Assembly (NCBI GenBank): GCA_021825585.1
Contig: JAKAGT010000008.1
Span: forward strand, 62,001 to 126,000
Direction: 5' to 3'
Length of the DNA stretch: 64,000 nucleotides
From: Bacteroidota bacterium
GTDB taxonomy: Bacteria > Bacteroidota > Ignavibacteria > Kryptoniales > JAKASW01
Made by a program: the position numbers and the translations under genes. Shown piece after piece: positions 1-7,417 of the stretch. Each line of letters opens with the position of its first letter. Within the stretch, counting starts at the first letter, position 1. Below the pieces are notes generated by a model. That model saw only the letters and a list, made by a program, of their open reading frames with translations, did not search any database and had not been told where the DNA came from.

Positions 1-682
1 TCTTACCCTCAAGATCTTTGGGATCTGCCGTCATTACATTCTCGTCCGGCGATGGCGACATGCCCACAGACGTGGCGTTTATGACCAGCCTGCTTGATTC
101 TATGACATTTCCTTCATCAAGGTTGTGCAGCTCGACAACTTTGAGGTTGTTGTAGTTCTGTGAATCCGAGAAGAATTTCTTCATCAGCTCGGCCCGCGAA
201 ACGTCCCGGTTGATCACGAATATCTGGGCGGGATGGTAATACGAGATAAGCGAGTATACAGCGGCGCGCGCGCCTCCGCCCGCACCGAACACGGTAACAG
301 ACTGATCGGCAATCTGCTCGCGATAAGGCTTCAGTGCTTCGACGACACCGTCGATGTCGGTGTTGTATCCCACGAGAGAGTCGTTTTCTATATGGATTGT
401 GTTTACTGCGCCCACCAGTCTCGCATCCGCAGAAAGCTCATCGATGAACTCCATCACAGCTTCTTTGTGCGGAATCGTCACGTTACATCCCACAATCCCG
501 AGTGCCATTAGTCCTTTCAGCGCCTCCCGCAGATTCTTCGGATGGACATCGAACGTGGCGTAGTGATAGTCCTGGTTTGTAATTTTGAACGCGGTCTCAT
601 GAATCATAGGAGACCAACTGTGCGAAATCGGATGACCGATTAAGCCGACGAGCTTACCGTGACTCTTTATACTTCTTTTCAT
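1..682 (-). CDS. aroE: Shikimate dehydrogenase (3' end outside window)
   Basis: Reduces 3-dehydroshikimate to shikimate with NADPH in the cytoplasmic aromatic amino-acid pathway. Reading the minus strand from an ATG at 682-680 gives MKRSIKSHGKLVGLIGHPIS, then the substrate-binding HPISHSWSP, the NVTIPHKE motif carrying the catalytic Lys, AVNTI, a GYNTDIDG motif, and the nucleotide-binding glycine motif VFGAGGGARA. About 227 residues are present; the family is usually about 270-290, so the C-terminus runs past base 1. The start lies inside the end of the upstream TPR gene (29 bp overlap), which suggests translational coupling. A second aromatic-pathway gene, aroF, lies about 19 kb away. The family call is secure. 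Confidence 0.93.
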   Translation of the reverse strand, partial: MKRSIKSHGKLVGLIGHPISHSWSPMIHETAFKITNQDYHYATFDVHPKNLREALKGLMALGIVGCNVTIPHKEAVMEFIDELSADARLVGAVNTIHIENDSLVGYNTDIDGVVEALKPYREQIADQSVTVFGAGGGARAAVYSLISYYHPAQIFVINRDVSRAELMKKFFSDSQNYNNLKVVELHNLDEGNVIESSRLVINATSVGMSPSPDENVMTADPKDLEGK

Positions 683-2117
683 TTACCAACCATTCATATA
701 CAGGGAATACGAACTTAATGAGAATTTCCGGATTTGAATGCTGAATCTGACCAAAGTCCTGAAAGAATGTATTTATTTTATGAGGCTCAAGCTCAAGCGC
801 CTTCTTCGCGCTGTCTATCGCTTCGACAAACTGACCGATCTGAAGGCAGCACTTACATTTCTGATAGTAAGCTTCCCCCCACTCCGGCGAGATACGCGTG
901 ACCTCATTATAAACGTCCAACGCCTCTTCATATTTCTCACACTCGACTAGTGCGTCTCCCAGGTCGAGCCAGCCGTCGACGTTTTCAGGCTGGAGCCGTG
1001 TGACACGCCGGTAACTGTCGACTGCCGCCGGGAACATCTCCAGCGTGAATTCGACATCGCCGCGGGCATGCCATATGTCGGGGTCCGAGGCGCTCAACCC
1101 GGTAGCTTTGGTAAAATCACTTAGTGCCTTCCTGTACATGCTCATGGCATCGTGACATACCGCCCTGCCAAAAAGAGACTCGACATGGTCAGGATCATTC
1201 TTCAGGGCCTCGCTGTAGCACCTGATTGCGTCCTTGTAATCCCCCAGCTCTTCGTACGCCGTTGCCATATTATGCCAGGACGCTACGTCCTTAGGTTCGT
1301 ACTTAAGAGTCGTCTTGTAACTCTCTATGGCCTCACGAAGCTTACCCATGCTGAGAAGCGCATTGCTTCTATTATACCATGCAGCACTGAACTTCTCTTC
1401 GATCGCTATTGCCATGTCATAACTCTCAACGGCGGTTTGGTACTTGCCGAGAGCGTTCAGGGAAATGCCCCTATTGTACCACGCCCTGTAATTGTATGGG
1501 TCAAGTTCGATAACCCGGTCATAACACTTGAGCGATTTGTCGGGCTGGTCGAGATAATCATAACAATATGCGAGCTCAAACCAAGCGTCCTTGTCCGTTG
1601 AATCAAGCTCACTCAGGTATCTGAATACTTTTGAAGCTTCGTCGAAGCGTGTAAGCTTCTCCAGGATCACGCCCTTGTTCATCAACGCTTCGTAGGAGCC
1701 GGGATCGATATCGAGAGCTCTCTCGATACTCTCGAGTGCCTCCTCATACTTATCGAGCATCTGCAGACAGCTTGACCTGCCAATCAGGGCATCGACTTCG
1801 ATGGGATTGAACTCGAGCGCTCTCGTGTAATCTTCCAGGGCTTCCTCAAACTTACCCAGAGTTTCGTTAATTTCTCCCCGTTTATACCAATTCTCAGCAC
1901 TGACGGGCATGACGGAAAGCAGCTTGTTTGCGAAGAACAAGGCATCTTCGTACTTGTCCTGGCTGGTGAAATAGTCGATTATCTCTTCCAGGGCCGCAAT
2001 GCTTGAAAAAGTCGGCTCTTCCTTGCGAAGGCGCCTTATTTCCTCACTGATATTGCGCTTTTCGAACTCGTCGTATTCATCGTCATCTAGCGTGAAATCA
2101 AAATCGTCACTATTCAT
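654..2117 (-). CDS. Tetratricopeptide repeat protein, cytoplasmic
   Basis: A 487-residue protein with an acidic N-terminus rich in Asp and Glu and no signal peptide, followed by about a dozen tandem TPR units of 34 residues (recurring W-x3-G-x2-L-x4-Y/F-x2-A motifs, for example AWYNRGISLNALGKYQTAVE). TPR solenoids are protein-protein interaction scaffolds, and the sequence shows no catalytic domain. It is the gene immediately upstream of aroE and overlaps its start by 29 bp. The only nearby upstream genes are two tRNA-Ser genes on the same strand. Role unknown; a scaffold or assembly function is inferred only from the fold. Confidence 0.85.
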   Translation of the reverse strand: MNSDDFDFTLDDDEYDEFEKRNISEEIRRLRKEEPTFSSIAALEEIIDYFTSQDKYEDALFFANKLLSVMPVSAENWYKRGEINETLGKFEEALEDYTRALEFNPIEVDALIGRSSCLQMLDKYEEALESIERALDIDPGSYEALMNKGVILEKLTRFDEASKVFRYLSELDSTDKDAWFELAYCYDYLDQPDKSLKCYDRVIELDPYNYRAWYNRGISLNALGKYQTAVESYDMAIAIEEKFSAAWYNRSNALLSMGKLREAIESYKTTLKYEPKDVASWHNMATAYEELGDYKDAIRCYSEALKNDPDHVESLFGRAVCHDAMSMYRKALSDFTKATGLSASDPDIWHARGDVEFTLEMFPAAVDSYRRVTRLQPENVDGWLDLGDALVECEKYEEALDVYNEVTRISPEWGEAYYQKCKCCLQIGQFVEAIDSAKKALELEPHKINTFFQDFGQIQHSNPEILIKFVFPVYEWLVNEKKYKESR

Positions 2118-2346
2118 ATGGATTCCTGAGCGTGGTTCAAGATATTCTCGTCAAAACTAAAAATCAAGAAGACGGTTGGGCTACATTTTTCATACCTGGT
2201 GGTCTATATGAGAAATGTCAACATAATGGGGGAAAAAGCGACAGGTCGTTTCAGTTGGAGCATATCCCAGCGGAGAGTTCTCTTCTCTTCGGATCCGCTG
2301 AGTAATCCGTTCTCGCACCTTTCCCCGTAGACTTCTGAGGAAAGCT

Positions 2347-2434
<88 letters not shown>

Positions 2435-2485
2435 AACAATGACTTACAGGATACCCGGCAGGTTCTCACTGCCAGATAATCCAGC

Positions 2486-2572
2486 GGAGAGGGAGAGATT
2501 CGAACTCTCGGTCCCGCGATGCGGGACAACGGTTTTCGAGACCGCCCCGTTCGACCGCTCCGGCACCTCTCC
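2486..2572 (-). tRNA. tRNA-Ser (anticodon CGA)
   Basis: An 87-nt class II tRNA on the minus strand. The acceptor arm GGAGAGG/CCTCTCC is identical to that of the neighbouring tRNA-Ser. The anticodon loop is CTCGAAA with anticodon CGA, the variable arm is a GC-rich hairpin (GTCCCGCATCGCGGGAC), and the T arm is GAGTTCGAATCTC. The T-arm and variable-arm sequences differ from the downstream copy, so this is a distinct isoacceptor, not a simple duplicate. Confidence 0.95.
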
Positions 2573-2761
2573 AGGACTTGCCAATTCATACCCCGTGGGA
2601 GACACAGACAACTTTCATGACGGGTGTGTACAGCATGAAGCAAGCGTGTAAATTTAATACTTTGGACTTACGTCTACAAGAAAAACCGTGAAAATTTGCT
2701 CCAGATTCCCCCTTCGTTTTGATCCCCTGGCTTGAAGATAAATCCGCCTGAGCCTATCTTG

Positions 2762-3430
2762 ATGTTCATGAAAGCTGCCGCGGCAATATTGTCGAAGGAC
2801 TTTTACAGCGAATTACGAACTCGGTATGCCTTGAATTCACTGATAATGTTCGTAGTCGTTACTCTCTCGATAATCCTCTTCTCCACAGCGGGCGAGGCGG
2901 TATCTCCGAGCCTTTCGGCCGGGATACTCTGGATCATAATCTTTTTTGCCGCGATGAGCGGGCTATCACGTTGTTTCGTCAGCGAGGAAGAACGTGGCAC
3001 CGCAATGACACTCCAGCTGTGGGTGAAACCCTCTTCAGTACTGCTTGGAAAACTCGCGTTCAACTCCCTTCTCATATACGTCCTGAACGCGATGATAATA
3101 GCGGCCTACCTGGTGACAATGCCTTCATTCGTCGTGAAAGCTCCCCTTGTGTTCATTCTGACAATCCTGATAGGAAGCTTCGGGCTTGCGTCGGCATCGA
3201 CTTTTATCGCAGCAATCATTTCCAAGGCTAATTCTAAAGGGACGCTTTACCCGGTTCTGTCATTCCCGATACTGCTTCCTCTCCTGGTGAGTGTGATAGA
3301 TGCGACGAGGCTGTCGGTCGAGGGTGGATCGTTAGCGGAAGCCATGGGGGATTTTAAGATAATGTTCTCATACAGTGTGGTAGTGACCACAGTGGCAATC
3401 GTGTTGTTTGACTTTGTATGGAGGGATTAG
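2762..3430 (+). CDS. ccmB: Haem exporter membrane subunit CcmB
   Basis: Membrane subunit of the CcmABCD complex used in System I cytochrome c maturation. About 222 residues with six hydrophobic segments and the conserved cytoplasmic stretch SEEERGTAMTLQLWVKPSS typical of CcmB. An ATG at 2762 (MFMKAAAAIL) is chosen; 2768 (MKAAAAIL) is an equally good ATG, and a TTG at 2732 is possible but has no supporting ribosome binding site. First gene of ccmBCDEF; its stop codon is followed directly by the ccmC start. The likely ATPase partner, ccmA, is not upstream but at 9714-10355 on the other strand. Confidence 0.88.
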   Translation: MFMKAAAAILSKDFYSELRTRYALNSLIMFVVVTLSIILFSTAGEAVSPSLSAGILWIIIFFAAMSGLSRCFVSEEERGTAMTLQLWVKPSSVLLGKLAFNSLLIYVLNAMIIAAYLVTMPSFVVKAPLVFILTILIGSFGLASASTFIAAIISKANSKGTLYPVLSFPILLPLLVSVIDATRLSVEGGSLAEAMGDFKIMFSYSVVVTTVAIVLFDFVWRD

Positions 3431-4111
3431 ATGAAGACGTGGATGAAAATAGTAATAGGCATCTGGATAACAGCAGTCATCGCGATTGGATTGGCAATGC
3501 CGATAGGATATATCCCGGGTTTGGGAGCAAAGGCACGAATAATATATTTCCATGTTCCGATGTCATGGTTGTCGGTACTTGCCTTCTTCATGTCAATGTG
3601 GTACGGTATCGGCTATCTTCGGAAGAAAGACATGAAGTATGATATAAAATCTGCCACAGCTGCAGAGTTAGGTTTCGTCTTCAGTATTCTGGCGACAATA
3701 ACAGGCTCGATCTGGGCAAAATTCAGCTGGGGGAGTTTCTGGAACTGGGACCCGAGGGAGACTTCAATCTTCGTCCTCCTTCTGATTTACGGTGCATACT
3801 TCGCACTCAGGAGCGCTTTGGAAATAGAGGAGAGGCGCGCTTCCCTTTCTGCGGTCTATTCAGTAGTCGCGTTCGTGACTGTTCCCTTCTTCGTCTTTAT
3901 TATGCCGAGAATTATGTTCAGCCTTCATCCGGGAGGCGGCGGTTCTCCCGCTCCAATATTGAATTCCAGCGGGAAAATGTATATGGAGGCGAGCATGCGT
4001 TACGTGTTCTATGCCTCACTCATAGGGTTTACCGGCCTTTATCTCTGGCTGTTTCAAATTAGGGCGAAAATTGGATTGTTGAACTACAATAGTCTCTTGG
4101 AGAATGAATAA
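3431..4111 (+). CDS. ccmC: Haem handling protein CcmC
   Basis: Inner-membrane haem handling protein that presents haem to CcmE. 226 residues, about six transmembrane segments, with the tryptophan-rich WWD-type motif WGSFWNWDPRET at residues 100-111 on the periplasmic face and flanking histidines (His41 in YFHVP and His166 in SLHPGG) in positions expected for the axial haem ligands. The start codon directly follows the ccmB stop. The next gene, ccmD, begins on the base after this stop, so the operon is tightly coupled. Confidence 0.93.
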   Translation: MKTWMKIVIGIWITAVIAIGLAMPIGYIPGLGAKARIIYFHVPMSWLSVLAFFMSMWYGIGYLRKKDMKYDIKSATAAELGFVFSILATITGSIWAKFSWGSFWNWDPRETSIFVLLLIYGAYFALRSALEIEERRASLSAVYSVVAFVTVPFFVFIMPRIMFSLHPGGGGSPAPILNSSGKMYMEASMRYVFYASLIGFTGLYLWLFQIRAKIGLLNYNSLLENE

Positions 4112-4273
4112 ATGAGCTCTTTATATACGTTTCTTAACACGAATTCGCTTTATGTGGTGTTGCTGGTCGTTTTGGTCATTTGGGTGGGAATCTTTGCCTA
4201 TTTATTTCGTTTAGATAAGAAGGTCACCAGATTGTATGAAAAGAGTGAACGCGAAAAGGAGAATGTCAAATGA
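4112..4273 (+). CDS. ccmD: CcmD-like small membrane protein
   Basis: A 53-residue protein beginning MSSLYTFLNTNSLYVVLLVV: one N-terminal transmembrane helix (about residues 11-33) followed by a charged cytoplasmic tail rich in Lys, Glu and Arg. Size, topology and position between ccmC and ccmE match CcmD, which stabilises the CcmC-CcmE haem complex. It starts on the base after the ccmC stop and overlaps the ccmE start by 4 bp (ATGA). CcmD sequences are poorly conserved, so the name rests on topology and context. Confidence 0.82.
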   Translation: MSSLYTFLNTNSLYVVLLVVLVIWVGIFAYLFRLDKKVTRLYEKSEREKENVK

Positions 4274-4680
4274 AGACTAAATATATTGTGGCAGGCGTCG
4301 TAATTGCTGCTTTTGTCGTGTTCGGCGCGGTTTCATTTATGCAAAATAACATAGCTTATGTGTCCGCAAAGACCGCCGAAAAAACGAACCGGACAGTTCA
4401 GGTGAAGGGATCCTGGGTGAAAAGCATGCAAAGCTATTACGACCCAAATACAAACACATTCCATTTTTATATGATGGACGACAACAAAACGATTCTCCCT
4501 GTCGTGCTTGCGGGGGCGAAACCGAACAATTTTGAAATTGCCAACGACATCGTTGCCAAAGGTCGGTATGAAGACGGCGCCTTTCAGGCAAGCGAAGTGC
4601 TGACCAAGTGCCCATCGAAATATCAATCCAAGACAGGACCTCAAGCCTCTAATCAGTCATCCTCCAGCAGTTTAAATTAG
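4270..4680 (+). CDS. ccmE: Haem chaperone CcmE, CxxxY variant
   Basis: Periplasmic haem chaperone anchored by an N-terminal helix (residues 5-23), followed by an OB-fold domain, 136 residues in all. In the classical protein a His in a HxxxY motif binds haem covalently. Here the corresponding site reads Cys114-Pro-Ser-Lys-Tyr118 (within EVLTKCPSKYQ), a CxxxY motif. A described System I variant in archaea and some bacteria has exactly this Cys-type CcmE and lacks CcmH; no ccmH is seen here either. The C-terminal tail is Ser/Gln rich. Overlaps ccmD by 4 bp. Confidence 0.9.
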   Translation: MKTKYIVAGVVIAAFVVFGAVSFMQNNIAYVSAKTAEKTNRTVQVKGSWVKSMQSYYDPNTNTFHFYMMDDNKTILPVVLAGAKPNNFEIANDIVAKGRYEDGAFQASEVLTKCPSKYQSKTGPQASNQSSSSSLN

Positions 4681-4698
4681 TCGGAGGCACACATAATC

Positions 4699-7092
4699 AT
4701 GTTAGGCCGTATTCTAATATACGCGGCGTTCGGTGGAATGCTGACCGCCGCGTTTGCATATATATACAGTTTCCTCAAAGAAGACGCCAATACCGTTAAA
4801 GTCGCAAGAGCAGCTTATCATGTCGGCACCATCTCCGTAATTCTTACTGCCGGGTACATGATGAACCTGCTCCTCACCCACCAGTTCCAATACACTTACG
4901 TCTGGAGCTACAGTTCTTACGAACTCCATCCTCCTCTCCTCATATCGACTTTCTACGTGGGGCAGGAAGGAAGCTTCATGTTATGGACGCTGTACACTTC
5001 GATAATCGGGCTCATACTCATGGTTTACTCGAGAAAACATAACTATGAGTCGTCCATAATGGGTGTTTATTCAGCCATCACGACCTTCCTGGTGTTGATC
5101 TTCCTGATAAAGAATCCTTTCGAGCATGTCTGGCAGACATGGCCGGCCAGTGTAAAACCGGGCTTCATGCCCGGCAATGGCAGAGGATTGAATCCCCTCC
5201 TCGAAAATTTCTGGATTGTAATACATCCGCCAATTTTGTTCCTCGGATTTGCCTCCACTGCCGTCCCCTTCGCGCATGCAATCTCCGGACTGGTCAGGAA
5301 GGACTACAAGAACTGGACTAGAGTTGCAGTACCCTGGACACTTTTCACGTCAGCAGTGTTGGGATTCGGAATCACGCTTGGAGGGTTCTGGGCGTACGAG
5401 ACACTGGGATGGGGAGGTTTCTGGGGTTGGGACCCAGTTGAGAACTCGTCCTTCATTCCCTGGCTGGTCGCCGTCGCATCCGTGCACACTCTCCTTGTCC
5501 AGCGCCGAACCGGCGGTTTCAAGAGGGCAAATTTCCTAATGGGGATGCTTCCCTTCCTCCTGGTTCTTTACAGTACATTTCTCACAAGAAGCGGCGTCCT
5601 GGGCGATACATCGGTACACAGTTTCGAGACACCGGGAAAATGGATATATATCTACCTTGTCGCGCTGATTGCGTTCTTTGCTGTAGTAGGTTTTGGCCTC
5701 TATTTATTCCGCGTTCGGGATATTCCCAAGGAAAAGATCAACTATACACTCACGTCACGTGAATTCGCGTTGTTCCTCGGAGCCGCCTCACTGGTCATCG
5801 TGGCGGCGTTCACATTGATCGGCACTAGTGCGCCACTCATCACCGGTATCCTGGAAGGCAAGCCGAGTGCGATCAGTACCAGTTATTATGTTAAGACTAA
5901 TTTGCCGCTTGCCATAGTTATAGCGACGATGATTGGATTGGGACAACTTTTCTGGTGGAAAAAATCGAACTCGCAGACTCTGTTCAAAACGATGAGATTC
6001 CCCCTGATTGCAGCCGCGGCCCTGACGTCGATAGTCATTGTCGCCGGAATGCACAGTGTATCCATGATACTCTTCTTTCTTGCCAGCTCATTCGCCCTTT
6101 TCGTGAACCTGCAAATAGCTTACAAGATCGCAAAGGGGAGGCCGGCATTCATGGGCGCATCGATTGCACATTTAGGGATCGCCCTCCTCTTCATCGGGAT
6201 AATCGCGTCGACTCATTATGACAAACACGTGACCATTTCTCTTGCACCGAATGAAACTCAGACTGCATTCGGATACGATTTGACTTATACGGGCACGACG
6301 CAGCTGGCACATGGACGGACAGCATACAACGTTGTCGTTCGGAGCGGCAAAAGCAAATTCAACGCCCCTCTCGTGATGTATGCAAGCCAGTACAACGGCG
6401 GAGCGATGATGCGGCATCCGTACATCTTCAGCCTGATCAATTACGATATATTCAGCCATCCGGCGCTCATGGCTTTCATCGGCAGGAACATGCTGACACG
6501 CGACCTTTATCTATCGCCTCAAGGACTTGAGCCGCTCGGTTCGAGCGAGTTTCAGGCGACCCAATACGGCATCTCCGTCCCGCTTAAGATTCACGAGCCG
6601 GTCAAGGCAGGCAGGTACACCTTCACTTTCACGGGTTTTGAGGTGCCGGAATCCGAGCGTGAAGCCATGATGGACGGCCGCCCATTCCATCTCGGCTCGA
6701 TCATCACAATTACGAACGCCGCCGGGAAGACTCAGACGATAGTCCCGACGGACGAGATAGAACCGAACGGCAGCACTAAAATGCGTACCGTCACGGCGGA
6801 GTCCGGGGACAAATTCACCGTCCTTGATGTTCAGGTGAACGACAAGACTAAGGAGGCGGCAATCACATTAGGATATATGCCTCCCGCCAACTCTCCGGAT
6901 TTCTCCCTACTGAAGCAGGCAGCCCGACAGACGCAGGACCCGAAGCAGGCTCTCGTGATCGAGGCCACCATAAAGCCGTTCATAAATCTCGTATGGGGCG
7001 GTGTTTTTGTGATGGTCGTCGGTTTTATAGTAACGTGGAGAAGGCGGCGTGCGGAACTTCTTAAAGAACAGCCACACCCGGTAAATAGTTAG
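4699..7092 (+). CDS. ccmF: Cytochrome c haem lyase subunit CcmF
   Basis: Large inner-membrane subunit of the haem ligation machinery that attaches haem to apocytochrome c. 797 residues, longer than many CcmF proteins (about 650), with a dozen or more transmembrane segments, the WWD haem-handling motif GWGGFWGWDP at about residues 237-250, and a large periplasmic domain (about residues 500-760) before a final C-terminal helix and a basic tail. A good ribosome binding site (GGAGG at 4683-4687) precedes the ATG. Last gene of the operon, followed by a strong terminator. Confidence 0.93.
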   Translation: MLGRILIYAAFGGMLTAAFAYIYSFLKEDANTVKVARAAYHVGTISVILTAGYMMNLLLTHQFQYTYVWSYSSYELHPPLLISTFYVGQEGSFMLWTLYTSIIGLILMVYSRKHNYESSIMGVYSAITTFLVLIFLIKNPFEHVWQTWPASVKPGFMPGNGRGLNPLLENFWIVIHPPILFLGFASTAVPFAHAISGLVRKDYKNWTRVAVPWTLFTSAVLGFGITLGGFWAYETLGWGGFWGWDPVENSSFIPWLVAVASVHTLLVQRRTGGFKRANFLMGMLPFLLVLYSTFLTRSGVLGDTSVHSFETPGKWIYIYLVALIAFFAVVGFGLYLFRVRDIPKEKINYTLTSREFALFLGAASLVIVAAFTLIGTSAPLITGILEGKPSAISTSYYVKTNLPLAIVIATMIGLGQLFWWKKSNSQTLFKTMRFPLIAAAALTSIVIVAGMHSVSMILFFLASSFALFVNLQIAYKIAKGRPAFMGASIAHLGIALLFIGIIASTHYDKHVTISLAPNETQTAFGYDLTYTGTTQLAHGRTAYNVVVRSGKSKFNAPLVMYASQYNGGAMMRHPYIFSLINYDIFSHPALMAFIGRNMLTRDLYLSPQGLEPLGSSEFQATQYGISVPLKIHEPVKAGRYTFTFTGFEVPESEREAMMDGRPFHLGSIITITNAAGKTQTIVPTDEIEPNGSTKMRTVTAESGDKFTVLDVQVNDKTKEAAITLGYMPPANSPDFSLLKQAARQTQDPKQALVIEATIKPFINLVWGGVFVMVVGFIVTWRRRRAELLKEQPHPVNS

Positions 7093-7104
7093 CGGCGAAT
7101 CACC

Positions 7105-7132
7105 AAAAAGCCCCGGCCTGCCGGGGCTTTTT
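7105..7132. terminator. Bidirectional intrinsic terminator
   Basis: A 7-bp GC stem (GCCCCGG / CCGGGGC) with a CCTG loop, flanked by a run of five A on the left and five T on the right. It can therefore stop ccmF transcription on the plus strand and copZ transcription on the minus strand, which converge here. Confidence 0.92.
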
Positions 7133-7166
7133 CACACCCATTCCTATTCTCGATCCGGTGATGCGG

Positions 7167-7394
7167 TCAGTTCGCCGAGACGAATTTATATCCGACTTCT
7201 TCGATTTTCTTCCTGACCTCGTCAAGATCGAGTTCGTCCTTGTACTGGATCTCGACGCTTTTCTTCTCATGATTCGCCTTTGCCGTCTTGACGCCGGAGA
7301 CTTCGAGCAGAGCCTTCTCTACCGTCATCTCGCAATGGTGGCATGTCATGCCGTCGACTTGCACGATCTTTTTCTTCGTTCCCAGGTTAAACAT
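7167..7394 (-). CDS. copZ: CopZ-like copper chaperone (HMA domain)
   Basis: A 75-residue cytoplasmic protein consisting of a single heavy-metal-associated domain with metal-binding motif GMTCHHC. Proteins of this kind carry Cu(I) and pass it to CopA-type ATPases. It lies 23 bp downstream of the copA gene on the same strand, as expected for a copper homeostasis pair, and is the last gene of the long minus-strand series ending at the bidirectional terminator. Confidence 0.88.
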   Translation of the reverse strand: MFNLGTKKKIVQVDGMTCHHCEMTVEKALLEVSGVKTAKANHEKKSVEIQYKDELDLDEVRKKIEEVGYKFVSAN

Positions 7395-7417
7395 AATCGC
7401 CTCTGTTATTTTTTTCC

